From Chryseobacterium foetidum (GTDB lineage Bacteria > Bacteroidota > Bacteroidia > Flavobacteriales > Weeksellaceae): 64,000 bases of DNA. The stretch's first letter is position 1; each line of letters opens with the position of its first letter. The stretch covers positions 1,302,001 to 1,366,000 of the forward strand of contig NZ_JAMXIA010000001.1 of assembly GCF_025457425.1 (NCBI RefSeq), written 5' to 3'. Below the pieces are notes generated by a model. It did not search any database, had not been told where the DNA came from, and was given only the letters and a program-made list of their open reading frames with translations. This document shows positions 18,465-27,216 of the stretch, piece by piece. The translations under genes and the position numbers were made by a program.

Positions 18465-19214
18465 TTAGTCTTTCAAGATTTTCTGAGAAACCGGCTCATT
18501 GTTTACAATACCCGTTACGATATAGTTTCCTTTTGCCAGTTCAGCAACGTTTAAAGTAGATCCGTTTTTCACATCACCAGTTTTAACGATAGCTCCGGAT
18601 AAAGTATACACTTTAAGATCTTTTACATCAGAACCGAAAACGATTTCGTTTTTCACTAAAGTGTTTTTGATGAAGTTTGGATTAACTTTTTTGAAATCTG
18701 CTACTGCTAATGAGCCAGGAGCTGTCCAAGAAAAGTTATCTATAGAAACCTGAGCTCCTGTAGCAGCTACACGTACAACTACGGAAGCACTTGAATTAAT
18801 TGCGTACGAATAATCATAAACCGTTGGTTGAGATCCCGTTCCAGTACCGAATCCCGGAGTTTCATTAACCATGGCCCCATCTACATAGACCTGAATTGTT
18901 CTTGTAGTACCTGATGTAAAACCTTTTCTGTACTGAAAATTAAGGGTTCCAACTCCATTTGGAAAAGTTATAGTTTGACCGCCTGCACCTTGTCTGATTA
19001 ATGTTGTAACTCCCGAAATAGTTATATCAGCATTACCCGCAGCTACCATACGCCCATCAGCAAGATCCCATGTTGTTCCTGCATCTCCTGAAAATGTTGC
19101 AGTAGTATATCCAGTACCGGATGTTGTACTTCGTGAATCAAAGTTTTCAGCTCCTTGAGCCAAAGCTACAGTAGAAAATGCTACTACAGCGAATAAAGAA
19201 TAGATTTTTTTCAT
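18465..19214 (-). CDS. Secreted protein with T9SS type A sorting domain
   Basis: The 249-residue protein has a signal peptide (cleavage near ALAQG). Residues 22-175 form a Gly/Thr/Ser-rich beta-sandwich like those on secreted Bacteroidetes proteins (FQYRKGFTSGTTRTIQVYVD). The C-terminal ~75 residues are a type A T9SS signal (LKVYTLSGAIVKTG, LAKGNYIVTG, ending SQKILKD). It should be exported across the outer membrane and attached to the surface. No enzymatic motif is seen, so adhesin or matrix roles are possible. Confidence 0.85.
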   Translation of the reverse strand: MKKIYSLFAVVAFSTVALAQGAENFDSRSTTSGTGYTTATFSGDAGTTWDLADGRMVAAGNADITISGVTTLIRQGAGGQTITFPNGVGTLNFQYRKGFTSGTTRTIQVYVDGAMVNETPGFGTGTGSQPTVYDYSYAINSSASVVVRVAATGAQVSIDNFSWTAPGSLAVADFKKVNPNFIKNTLVKNEIVFGSDVKDLKVYTLSGAIVKTGDVKNGSTLNVAELAKGNYIVTGIVNNEPVSQKILKD

Positions 19215-19375
19215 GACTTAAAAATTTAATTATTTTAATTATTAATAATTTACACTACAAAATTAATGCTAAAATTACACATAACACAATAAAGAGATTA
19301 ATAAATTGTTAATAATGCTAATAAAAGAATTGTACTGATTTTTTAGTTACTTTTACAACTTATTTCTGAGAGGGG

Positions 19376-22300
19376 TTGCGCAGCTATTATATCACTTTTG
19401 TGTTGGTTATTATGGGATTATTTACGGGTAATGCTCAGATATTCACGTGGAAAAACCCCAACCTCCCCAAAGATTCTATAAAATCTGACAGCGCACTGGC
19501 CGCGAAAACAGACAGCGTTATTTTTACAAGACTCAGCCGCGATCTTTTTACAAAAGACACGATGGATTTTGTGAAAACCAAAAACAGAATTATCATCGAT
19601 GAAGCTGTTTTGGCAAAGAATGATAAGTCAAGATTTTTGGGAGAATTAAACTCCAAAGGTTCCATTATTCGAGGGATCACTTTTGGGAATAATCAGGGGC
19701 AGTCTGTTCAAAGTTCCATGGATCTGCAGATTTCAGGAAAACTTTCTAAAGATGTGACCATTCTGGCTAGTATTTCAGATCATAATCTTCCCATTCAGGC
19801 TGACGGATACACGCAAACGCTTGAAGAATTCGACAAAATCTACATGCAGCTTAATATTAAGGATAAATCTATCCTGAGAGCGGGACATTTGGATTTAGTA
19901 GACAACAAAAACTATTTTGCAAAATACCAGCGGCGAAGCATGGGACTTCAGTTTCAGACTGAATTTGGGAAAGAAAATAAAACTTTTACCGACATTTCCA
20001 TGGGTGTTGCCCGAAGTGAATTTCACAGAATCCGTTTTCAGGGTGCGGAAGGAAATCAGGGGCCATACCGTCTTACCGGAAAAAACGGTGAACAGTTTAT
20101 TACTTTAATTTCCGGTTCGGAGCAGGTTTTTATCGACGGTATTTTGATGAAGAGAGGTGAAAATCAGGATTATGTGATTAATTATAATACCGGCGAGGTG
20201 ACGTTTACCAGTTTCAGACCCATCTTCCAGCAGAATTTTATTACCATTTCCTATAACTATACCAACCGAAATTATTCCCGATACCTTTTCACAGGAAAAG
20301 TAGAACACAAAAGGGAAAAAATGCGTATCGGGCTGAACTGGTTTATGGAGAATGACAACAAAAATGCTCCTCTAGCTTTAAATTTATCCAAAGAAGACGA
20401 GAAAATTCTCGCCGATGCGGGAAATGACCCCAATCTGATGTATGCACCTTCAGCTGTGCAGACAGAATACGACGTTAATAAAATTCTCTACCGTCTGGTG
20501 CAGGATCCCAACGGAAACTTCTACCAGTTTTCTACCGATGTAAATGAGGTATTGTTTACACTTTCATTCACTTATTTCGGAGCCAATCTCGGAGATTACA
20601 AAATTGCACAAACCACCAACAACGGCCGTGTTTTCCAATATGTAGGTCCGAATATGGGAGATTACCGTGCCGTGAGAAAACTTCCTGCTCCGGAAAAATC
20701 TCAGGTCTATACCATGAACTCTGAATTCCTATTAAAAGACGGTAAAATCGGGGCTGACTTTTCTTTAAGCAATTACGATATCAATCTTTTTTCATCAAAA
20801 GATGCAGATAAAAATATTGGATATGCGGGAAGAGTTTTCGGGAACAAAACATTTGGTAAAAAAAACTGGAAGGGAACGCCGAGCTTTGAGTATCAGTACA
20901 TCGATAAGCAGTTCAGAATTTTAGACCGAATCAATGATGTTGAATTCTCGAGAGATTTTAACCTTGCTCAGGAATTCAGCAACAGAACGCAAAACCGTTT
21001 TATCTTCAGCTTTTTAAATAAATGGAACAATAAATCTGTTTTAAATTACAGACTCAATTATCTCGACGAGAGAGATTCTTACAAAGGAATTAAAAATGAT
21101 CTTGATTTCGGATGGATTAAAAATAAATTCTTTACCAAAGGAAGTTTATCGTACCTGAACACAAATGCCATACTGCAGGACACGAAATTTATCCGTGGCG
21201 GCGCTTCTTCTGAATACACCGGCAAAAAAGGCAGCTGGACGGTTGGCGGAAGCATGGAACACAACGAAAAATACTACAACAACACCCAGCTGATGGATGT
21301 TACGAGTTTCAGTTGGAGAGAAGTTTTTGTTCAGAAAAAAATTGGTGACTCTGCGAGAACAAGACTTTTGACGAAAGCTTATTTAAGAGACAACGACTCG
21401 GTGCGTGACAACAGCCTTCAGAATATCAACCGTATTTTAGGTTTTATGGCGGAAAGTCAGTTGATTAAAAACGAGAAAACGACTTTAACGGCATTAGTTC
21501 ATTACAGAAAGTTTTTCAATTCTGCTGACCTTGCAGACCTGAGCAGAAACAATGATTTTGTGGTTGGAAACATACTGTATAATCAGCAACTTTTTAGAAA
21601 CGGTGCGAGATTGCAGGCTTTTTACGAATTAGGAAACGGGCAGGAAGCGCAGCGGGAATTTCAGTATATTAAAGTAACAGACGGACAGGGAGTTTACAAA
21701 TGGACCGATTACAACGGCGACGGCGTGCAGCAGCTCGATGAATTTGAGATTGCCGAATACTCCGATTTGGCTCAATACATCAGGGTTTATACCAATTCCG
21801 TGAGGTATTTGCCTTCCAATAAAAACAAACTTCAGTTGGCTTTATTTGTAAATCCGTCAATTGTTTTTGATTCTGAAAATAAGTTTCTGAAGCGCTGGAA
21901 TTTCAATGTTTCCTTAAATTCCCAAAACTCGTATTTCAAAAGAGAAAAAGTTTTAGTTTTAAATCCATTTGAGAAAAGTGATGACCAGATTTTAAAGAAT
22001 CAGAATATTTTATCTTCAGTACAGTTTAATCCTACAGATAAATCCGGCTGGAATGGAAACTACCGTTTTATTTCAAATAATAACCTGATCAACGCCAACT
22101 TCAGCAACGAAGAAAGAAAGCAGAAATCCCATTTTGTGAATCTCGGCTATTGGTTTAACAAAGAATTCAGAATTGACTGGGAAAACTCTGTGCATGAACT
22201 TAAAAATTCTTCCCAGCTTTTTTCAACCCGAGATTATATTTTAAATAATTTTGAAACGAAACCTAAAGCAACCTATAAATTTACCGATGCCGTACAGGCA

Positions 22301-22633
22301 GAATTCTCATCCGCATACCGTGAAAAGCAGCGTACCGACGGCGAGGAACTCCTGAAAGCTTTCGACATCACAGGAACCGTACAGTGGGAGCGCAAGAAAA
22401 CTTCCATCAGAGCCAATTTTTCATTTATCAATAATGATTTTACAGGAAACAGCTTCAGCATCGTCGGAAACCAAATGCTGGACGGTCTGAAGCCAGGCAA
22501 AAACCAGGTTTGGAGTGTGTTTATTCAACAGTCCTTAAATTCATTTCTTCAGTTAAATTTAAACTACGAAGGCAGAAATTCCGGCGAGCGTACGATTCAC
22601 ATCGGAAGCATGCAGGTGAAGGCGAGTTTTTGA
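19376..22633 (+). CDS. Very large outer-membrane beta-barrel-type protein of unknown function
   Basis: The 1085-residue protein starts with TTG and a signal peptide (ITFVLVIMGLFTGNAQ). After an N-terminal soluble part there is IIRGITFGNNQGQSVQSSMD, then hundreds of residues of alternating polar/aromatic strands with Asn-rich turns. An EF-hand-like loop DYNGDGVQQLDEFE lies near residue 785, and strands continue to the last residue. This is typical of large SprA- or TonB-receptor-sized barrels, but I see neither a plug nor a TonB box. It is divergent from the T9SS cargo gene; coupling to secretion is possible but unproven. Confidence 0.72.
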   Translation: MRSYYITFVLVIMGLFTGNAQIFTWKNPNLPKDSIKSDSALAAKTDSVIFTRLSRDLFTKDTMDFVKTKNRIIIDEAVLAKNDKSRFLGELNSKGSIIRGITFGNNQGQSVQSSMDLQISGKLSKDVTILASISDHNLPIQADGYTQTLEEFDKIYMQLNIKDKSILRAGHLDLVDNKNYFAKYQRRSMGLQFQTEFGKENKTFTDISMGVARSEFHRIRFQGAEGNQGPYRLTGKNGEQFITLISGSEQVFIDGILMKRGENQDYVINYNTGEVTFTSFRPIFQQNFITISYNYTNRNYSRYLFTGKVEHKREKMRIGLNWFMENDNKNAPLALNLSKEDEKILADAGNDPNLMYAPSAVQTEYDVNKILYRLVQDPNGNFYQFSTDVNEVLFTLSFTYFGANLGDYKIAQTTNNGRVFQYVGPNMGDYRAVRKLPAPEKSQVYTMNSEFLLKDGKIGADFSLSNYDINLFSSKDADKNIGYAGRVFGNKTFGKKNWKGTPSFEYQYIDKQFRILDRINDVEFSRDFNLAQEFSNRTQNRFIFSFLNKWNNKSVLNYRLNYLDERDSYKGIKNDLDFGWIKNKFFTKGSLSYLNTNAILQDTKFIRGGASSEYTGKKGSWTVGGSMEHNEKYYNNTQLMDVTSFSWREVFVQKKIGDSARTRLLTKAYLRDNDSVRDNSLQNINRILGFMAESQLIKNEKTTLTALVHYRKFFNSADLADLSRNNDFVVGNILYNQQLFRNGARLQAFYELGNGQEAQREFQYIKVTDGQGVYKWTDYNGDGVQQLDEFEIAEYSDLAQYIRVYTNSVRYLPSNKNKLQLALFVNPSIVFDSENKFLKRWNFNVSLNSQNSYFKREKVLVLNPFEKSDDQILKNQNILSSVQFNPTDKSGWNGNYRFISNNNLINANFSNEERKQKSHFVNLGYWFNKEFRIDWENSVHELKNSSQLFSTRDYILNNFETKPKATYKFTDAVQAEFSSAYREKQRTDGEELLKAFDITGTVQWERKKTSIRANFSFINNDFTGNSFSIVGNQMLDGLKPGKNQVWSVFIQQSLNSFLQLNLNYEGRNSGERTIHIGSMQVKASF

Positions 22634-22740
22634 GTTGGAGAGGATTGTGCCTTCCCATGTGTTCTTGAGTTTTTTTTATATAGGCAAATCTATTATTGAT
22701 AATTTTTGAAATGATTTGTGAGGAATTTAAAAGTGATTTC

Positions 22741-22841
22741 CGACGAGTTTTGAAATGCTTACTGATGAGTTTAAAATTGCAGGCGTGCATTTTCAAAATG
22801 CAGGCGAGGATTTTTGAAATGCAGGCGAGGATTTGCTGAAG
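22741..22841. repeat. 21-bp tandem repeat
   Basis: Three clear 21-bp units begin at 22779, 22800 and 22821 (core GCAGGCGAGGATTTTTGAAAT). Two degenerate units precede them (CGACGAGTTTTGAAATGCTTA and similar). Confidence 0.7.
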
Positions 22842-22918
22842 TGTACGCCAGCATTTGCTTTAAAGGTCTCGTAGATTATTTTTTTTTCCGAATTTTAGAC
22901 TTTATTCTTTTCCCATTT

Positions 22919-23290
22919 ACCTTGGTTCTTCCCCATGGGTTTCACCCACGGCTACTAAAATTGAACCACTTCGTGGTTCGCAAAACTTTAATGTATTCTT
23001 ACCCTTGTATTTAAACTTGGTTCTTTTTCCTTTTACCTTGTTTCTTCCCCATGGGTTTCACCCACGGCTACTGACATTGAACCACTTCGTGGTTCGCAAA
23101 ACAGCAAAACTTTAATATTTTATTACCCTTATCTTTAAAATTGGGTCATTTTCCTTTGACCTTGGTTCTTCCCCATGGGTTTCACCCACGGCTACTAACA
23201 TTGAACCACTTCGTGGTTCGCAAAACTGCAAAACTTTAAATATCTTCTTACCCTTATCTTTTACCTTGGCTCTTTTTCCTTTTACCTTGG
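22919..23290. repeat. Three tandem copies of a ~120-bp element with internal hairpins
   Basis: Copies start near 22920, 23036 and 23160. Each has CCCCATGGGTTTCACCCACG followed by GGCTACT, then the hairpin GAACCACTTCGTGGTTC, GCAAAAC, and an AT-rich tail with TTACCCTT and CTTTTACCTTG words. The third copy ends with partial tails up to about 23290. The 849-bp spacer otherwise holds the 21-bp repeat, the promoter and the riboswitch. A fragment of the tail recurs near 62775-62815. Confidence 0.85.
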
Positions 23291-23310
23291 CTCTTTAAAA
23301 TCCTTTTCCC

Positions 23311-23318
23311 TATATTTG
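23311..23318 (+). promoter_or_regulatory. -7 promoter box (TATATTTG) of the riboswitch operon
   Basis: TATATTTG fits TAnnTTTG. Transcription would start about 6 nt later, just before the riboswitch. Confidence 0.65.
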
Positions 23319-23331
23319 TTCAGTAATAAAT

Positions 23332-23401
23332 ACACGGGGTGCCGCAAGGCTGAGATCATACCCGATGACCTGATTTGGATAATGCCAACGTAGGGATGTC
23401 T
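23332..23401 (+). promoter_or_regulatory. TPP riboswitch (THI box)
   Basis: The conserved THI-box sequence is present in order: ACACGGGGTGCC, GGCTGAGATCATACCCG, GACCTGATTTGGATAATGCC, AACGTAGGGATGT. P1 can form between ACA and TGT at the ends, and the invariant CTGAGA and GGATAATGCCA-like segments are intact. It should sense thiamine pyrophosphate and repress the four-gene operon that starts 80 bp downstream. Confidence 0.95.
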
Positions 23402-23425
23402 GCTTAAAATATTTTCATTTTATGC

Positions 23426-23467
23426 TTTATTCGTTCGCATGCTTATCTGTGGTCTGAACTGAATAAA
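23426..23467 (+). promoter_or_regulatory. Possible expression-platform hairpin
   Basis: TTTATTCGTTC pairs with GAACTGAATAAA (one bulged T) across a 19-nt loop between the TPP aptamer and the first ATG. No T-run follows, so if functional it would act on translation or as an antiterminator-type alternative fold rather than as a simple terminator. Confidence 0.4.
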
Positions 23468-23482
23468 TCAACATAAAATAAA

Positions 23483-24205
23483 ATGGAAGTAACAAAGTAT
23501 TCCGGAGAACTTATCCCCCAACAAGACAAAAACTGGCAGGGAAGACCCGAGTGGTTTTTCAACCGAGAACATACCGACACCTACGAACTGTGGTACGAAG
23601 GCAGATACAAACGTGCCGAAATCTGGCAGAAAAAAGTAATGGAACAGCTCGTTTCCAAAGATCAGCGGGTCAAAACGCTTTTAGAATTTGGTTGCGGCAC
23701 TACCCGATTTACCCGTTGGTGGAAAAACATCGGGATTGAAGCTACGGGTGGAGACATTTCGCCATTGATGCTCTCTCAGGCAATTCATCTTTTTGAAGGC
23801 GATCTGGTAATGGCAGATTCTCATTTTATGCCTTTTAAAGATCATACTTTCGATTCACTGGCATTTATCACAACATTTGAATATTATAAAGATCCTGTAA
23901 AAGTCATTCGGGAAGCAGCGCGTGTTGCGAAGTATGGAATCGCCATGGGAATGATGAACAGAAATTCTCCAAAAGTTGCAAGAAGAAGAGTTCAGCAATT
24001 GTTTGGAAAGAATCCTTTCTACGTGACGGCGACTTTCTATACTCCAAAAATGCTGACTGAAATTATCGAAAAGGCTTTGATTGGAAGAAAATATACGATC
24101 GAATGGACCTGTACCGGACTGCCAAAATGGTTCCCCGTTCAGCAGTGGAATGTTCCTGTGGGTGATTTTTTTGGGCTTTACATTCAGTTAAATGATGTGG
24201 AATGA
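23483..24205 (+). CDS. Class I SAM-dependent methyltransferase under TPP riboswitch control
   Basis: The 240-residue protein has motif I LLEFGCGTTRFTRWW (about residue 70), acidic motif II GGDISPLML, and post-motifs DSLAFITTFEYY and AARVAKYGIAMGM, like UbiE-type methyltransferases. N- and C-terminal parts (EWFFNREHTDTYELWY, LPKWFPVQQWNVPVGDFFG) look family-specific. It is the first gene after the TPP riboswitch and overlaps the next by ATGA. The Trm112-like zinc protein at the end of the operon may be its activating partner. The substrate is unknown; a thiamine-related metabolite is inferred from context only. Confidence 0.85.
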   Translation: MEVTKYSGELIPQQDKNWQGRPEWFFNREHTDTYELWYEGRYKRAEIWQKKVMEQLVSKDQRVKTLLEFGCGTTRFTRWWKNIGIEATGGDISPLMLSQAIHLFEGDLVMADSHFMPFKDHTFDSLAFITTFEYYKDPVKVIREAARVAKYGIAMGMMNRNSPKVARRRVQQLFGKNPFYVTATFYTPKMLTEIIEKALIGRKYTIEWTCTGLPKWFPVQQWNVPVGDFFGLYIQLNDVE

Positions 24206-25251
24206 GGGAGACATTAGGCAAAATAAATCATTCTCAATTTGAAGATTTTCTAAAGCAGCGATGCGGAAAAGAACGTAGTGAAGTGTCCATAGGTCCCAAT
24301 TTTGGCGTCGATGTTTCGGTTGTAGATCTGCATGACGGAAAAGCAATGGCTATGACGAGCGATCCGCTTTCTCTGATTCCGTCTCTGGGATTGGAAGAAT
24401 CTGCGTGGCTTTCGGTGCATCTGATGGCGAATGATATCGCGACGACGGGCTTTGCACCGATGTTTGGGCAGTTTGTATTAAATCTTCCGGCACAACTTTC
24501 AAAAAACGATTTCGAAATCTACTGGAATTATGTTCATCAGTTTTGTAAAGACATTGGCGTAAGCATTACGGGTGGACATACCGGATTTATTGAAGGTCAA
24601 AACTCTACGATTGCAGGTGGAGGAACTTTTGTTACCATTGCTCCAAAAGATAAAATTTTAGTTTCAAAATATGCAAACGCAGGAGACTCAATTTTAGTAA
24701 CCAAAACCAGTGCACTTTCATCGGCAGCCATTTTAGCGATGAGTTTTCCTGAGACCGTTAAAAATAAAATCGGAAAAGAATTTTACTATTCGGCCTCTGC
24801 CTCATTTTTTGAAACATCATCTTTAAAAGACGCTTTGACTGCAGTTCAAACTGAAAACTCAAGAGTCACAGCAATGCATGATGTGACGGAAGGCGGCGTT
24901 TTAGGAGCTATTTACGAATTGGCAGTAGCATCAGGAAACGGTGCTGAGATTTTTAATGAAAAACTTCCGATTGGAGAAGTACAGTCGGCGGTTTGCGAAC
25001 TGCTTTCTTTGGATCCGAGATATTGCATCGGCGCCGGTTCGATGATTATTACCTGTAAAAAAGAGAATGTTTCTGAGATTATTTCAAGATTAGAATTAAA
25101 TCTAATTCCATGTGTAGAAGTGGGAACGATTACAGAAAAATCAAATGGAATTAAATTAATTGAGAACGAAAAAGAAAGCGATTTAGTTTATTTCGATGAA
25201 GATCCATATTGGAAGGCATTTTTTAACGCTTATAAAAAAGGGTGGAAATAA
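24202..25251 (+). CDS. ThiL/HypE-like (AIR synthase superfamily) protein
   Basis: The 349-residue protein of the PurM/ThiL/HypE/SelD fold has an N-terminal ATP-binding half (GVDVSVVDL, SVHLMANDIATTGFAP, SITGGHTG) and a C-terminal half with MHDVTEGGVLGAIYELAVAS, the HypE/ThiL signature. The ThiL motif GDDAAV is not seen as such. This could be a thiamine-phosphate kinase paralogue, or an ATPase activating a carboxyl or amide group. It overlaps the methyltransferase by 4 nt, so the two are translationally coupled. Confidence 0.8.
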   Translation: MRETLGKINHSQFEDFLKQRCGKERSEVSIGPNFGVDVSVVDLHDGKAMAMTSDPLSLIPSLGLEESAWLSVHLMANDIATTGFAPMFGQFVLNLPAQLSKNDFEIYWNYVHQFCKDIGVSITGGHTGFIEGQNSTIAGGGTFVTIAPKDKILVSKYANAGDSILVTKTSALSSAAILAMSFPETVKNKIGKEFYYSASASFFETSSLKDALTAVQTENSRVTAMHDVTEGGVLGAIYELAVASGNGAEIFNEKLPIGEVQSAVCELLSLDPRYCIGAGSMIITCKKENVSEIISRLELNLIPCVEVGTITEKSNGIKLIENEKESDLVYFDEDPYWKAFFNAYKKGWK

Positions 25252-25883
25252 TGAGAATAAATACAACCATAGATTCGGGAATTTATCTGATTATTGATCC
25301 TTCAATGGACGAGAAAATTCTTTTATCTAAATTGAATTTAATTGTAAAAGAAAAAATAGCAGCAATTCAGATTTGGGACAATTTTAAAGACAATCAGAAT
25401 ATTGAAGAACTGCTTTTAAAGATTTATGAAAAAACTTCTTTAAACAATATTCCTTTAATCATTAATAATCGCTGGGAATATTTAAAGCAAATGCCTTTGA
25501 ACGGAATTCATTTCGATGAAATTCCTGAAAATTTTAAATCAATTAAAAAAGAAATCAATCGTGATTTTATCATCGGAATCACCTGTAACAATAAGCTTTC
25601 AACTGTTAAATATGCTGAAGATCATCATTTCGATTACGTTTCTTTCTGTTCAATGTTTCCCTCTACAACTGCAAACAGTTGCGAACTTGTGAATTTTGAA
25701 ACCGTACAGCAATCAAAAAGTATTTTCAGTGGGAAAATTTTCTTAGCCGGAGGAATTGATTTAAATAATATTAAAAATTTAAATCAATTAAATTACGACG
25801 GAATTGCTGTTGTTTCAGGAATTATGAGCTCAGAAAACCCATCAGAAACCATTAAAGATTACCATCAAAAAATAAAAAAGTAA
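25251..25883 (+). CDS. Divergent thiamine-phosphate synthase-like (ThiE-like) TIM barrel
   Basis: The 210-residue protein aligns with ThiE through IPLIINNRWEYL, NGIHFDE, GITCNN, DYVSFCSMFPSTT, FLAGGI and IAVVSGIMSS. The QLREK-type pyrophosphate-binding segment is replaced by IQIWDN (about residues 37-42), and the Lys after the FPSTT loop is missing, so the reaction may differ from normal thiazole-pyrimidine coupling. The ATG overlaps the previous stop as TAATG; a GTG 9 nt upstream is possible but less likely. It is third in the riboswitch operon. Confidence 0.82.
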   Translation: MRINTTIDSGIYLIIDPSMDEKILLSKLNLIVKEKIAAIQIWDNFKDNQNIEELLLKIYEKTSLNNIPLIINNRWEYLKQMPLNGIHFDEIPENFKSIKKEINRDFIIGITCNNKLSTVKYAEDHHFDYVSFCSMFPSTTANSCELVNFETVQQSKSIFSGKIFLAGGIDLNNIKNLNQLNYDGIAVVSGIMSSENPSETIKDYHQKIKK

Positions 25884-25887
25884 AACA

Positions 25888-26154
25888 ATGAGAATAAAAA
25901 CCATAGAAAAATTATGTTGTCCGTTTGACAAGTCAGATTTAAATTTAACCATCATTTCACAAGTTGAAACCGAAAATATTATGGAAGGTTTATTAATTTG
26001 TGACAACTGCAAAAGACTCTACCCGATCATCAGCGGAATCCCGATTATGTCACCTGACGAATACCGTGAATTCAAGCTTGAGCAACCCGTTTTAGAACGC
26101 TGGGAAAAACATTTAGATGGAAAAAAAGTGGAGAATTTCAGACTGATTTCGTAA
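25888..26154 (+). CDS. Trm112-like small zinc protein
   Basis: The 88-residue protein has the Trm112/UPF0434 pattern: LCCPFDKSDL near the N-terminus, CDNCKRLYPIISGIPIM in the middle, and a charged helical tail. The Cys pairs should bind zinc. Trm112 proteins are known to activate and stabilise class I methyltransferases. It lies 4 bp after the ThiE-like gene in an operon opened by such a methyltransferase, so a partner role is a fair inference. Confidence 0.85.
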   Translation: MRIKTIEKLCCPFDKSDLNLTIISQVETENIMEGLLICDNCKRLYPIISGIPIMSPDEYREFKLEQPVLERWEKHLDGKKVENFRLIS

Positions 26155-26202
26155 CGATAACAGCAATAGATAATTTCAAAATGCTGAAAGTTTAGAATTT
26201 CG

Positions 26203-26210
26203 TAAATTTG
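26203..26210 (+). promoter_or_regulatory. dusB -7 promoter box (TAAATTTG)
   Basis: TAAATTTG ends 5 nt before the dusB ATG; leaderless start likely. Confidence 0.6.
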
Positions 26211-26214
26211 CGCC

Positions 26215-27216
26215 ATGATAAAAATTGGCAACATAGAACTGCCGGAATTTCCGCTTTTGCTTGCTCCAATGGAGGATGTCAGCGATCCTCCATACAGAAG
26301 ACTGTGCAAACTGCACGGTGCAGATATGATGTATTCAGAATTTATCTCTTCTGAAGGCTTGATTCGTGATGCGATGAAGAGCAGAAAGAAGCTGGATATT
26401 TTCGATTATGAAAGACCCGTAGGAATTCAGATTTTTGGTGGTGATGAAGAAGCGATGGCGATGTCTGCAAGAATTGTGGAGACTGTAAACCCCGATTTGG
26501 TGGACATCAATTTTGGTTGTCCGGTAAAAAAAGTGGTTTGTAAAGGAGCCGGAGCGGGAGTTTTGAAAGATGTTGATATGATGGTTCGATTGACGAAGGC
26601 TGTGGTAAGCTCAACAAGCCTTCCTGTAACGGTGAAAACCCGTTTGGGATGGGACAGCAACTCAATCAACATTGATGAAGTGGCTGAACGTCTTCAGGAA
26701 ACCGGCATTAAAGCGTTAACAATTCACGCAAGAACCCGCGGACAGATGTACAAAGGTGAGGCCGATTGGGAACACATCTCAAGAATCAAGCAAAACCCGA
26801 ATATCGAAATTCCAATTTTTGGAAACGGTGATATCGATTCTCCAGAAAAAGCTTTGGAATATAAAAATAAATATGCCTGCGACGGCATTATGATTGGTCG
26901 TGCTGCAATCGGTTATCCGTGGATTTTTAATGAAATCAAACATTTCTTTGCCACCGGAGAACATCTTGCTGCACCAACAATTTCAGACCGACTATTGGCA
27001 GTTCGTCAACATGCAGAATGGAGCGCAGAATGGAAAGGCGAAAAATTGGGATTGATCGAAATGAGACAGCATTACAGCAATTACTTCAGAGGAATTCCTC
27101 ATTTTAAAGATTTCAGAAGGAAGTTTCTTGAGGTTTATTCTTTGGTTGAAATGGATGAAGTGATTAAAGAGACGCAGGATTTTTACGAGGAGTTTCAAGT
27201 TAAGGCTGAGGTTTAG
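26215..27216 (+). CDS. dusB: tRNA-dihydrouridine synthase (DusB type)
   Basis: The 333-residue flavoenzyme reduces uridine in tRNA. Visible are LLAPMEDVSDPPYRRLC, VDINFGCPVKKVVCKGAGAG with the catalytic Cys (about residue 107), TVKTRLGWD, the ALTIHARTRGQMYKG block and IFGNGDID. The C-terminal helical tRNA-binding domain is present (MRQHYSNYFRGIPHFKDFR). Length is usual. It has its own promoter after the riboswitch operon. The stop is followed by short GGTTTAG/GATTTAA words and two hairpins. Confidence 0.95.
   Translation: MIKIGNIELPEFPLLLAPMEDVSDPPYRRLCKLHGADMMYSEFISSEGLIRDAMKSRKKLDIFDYERPVGIQIFGGDEEAMAMSARIVETVNPDLVDINFGCPVKKVVCKGAGAGVLKDVDMMVRLTKAVVSSTSLPVTVKTRLGWDSNSINIDEVAERLQETGIKALTIHARTRGQMYKGEADWEHISRIKQNPNIEIPIFGNGDIDSPEKALEYKNKYACDGIMIGRAAIGYPWIFNEIKHFFATGEHLAAPTISDRLLAVRQHAEWSAEWKGEKLGLIEMRQHYSNYFRGIPHFKDFRRKFLEVYSLVEMDEVIKETQDFYEEFQVKAEV

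Noticed and set aside
22919..23290. CRISPR array
   Set aside because: Only three copies, each over 100 bp, with tails of similar sequence rather than unique spacers, and no cas genes.
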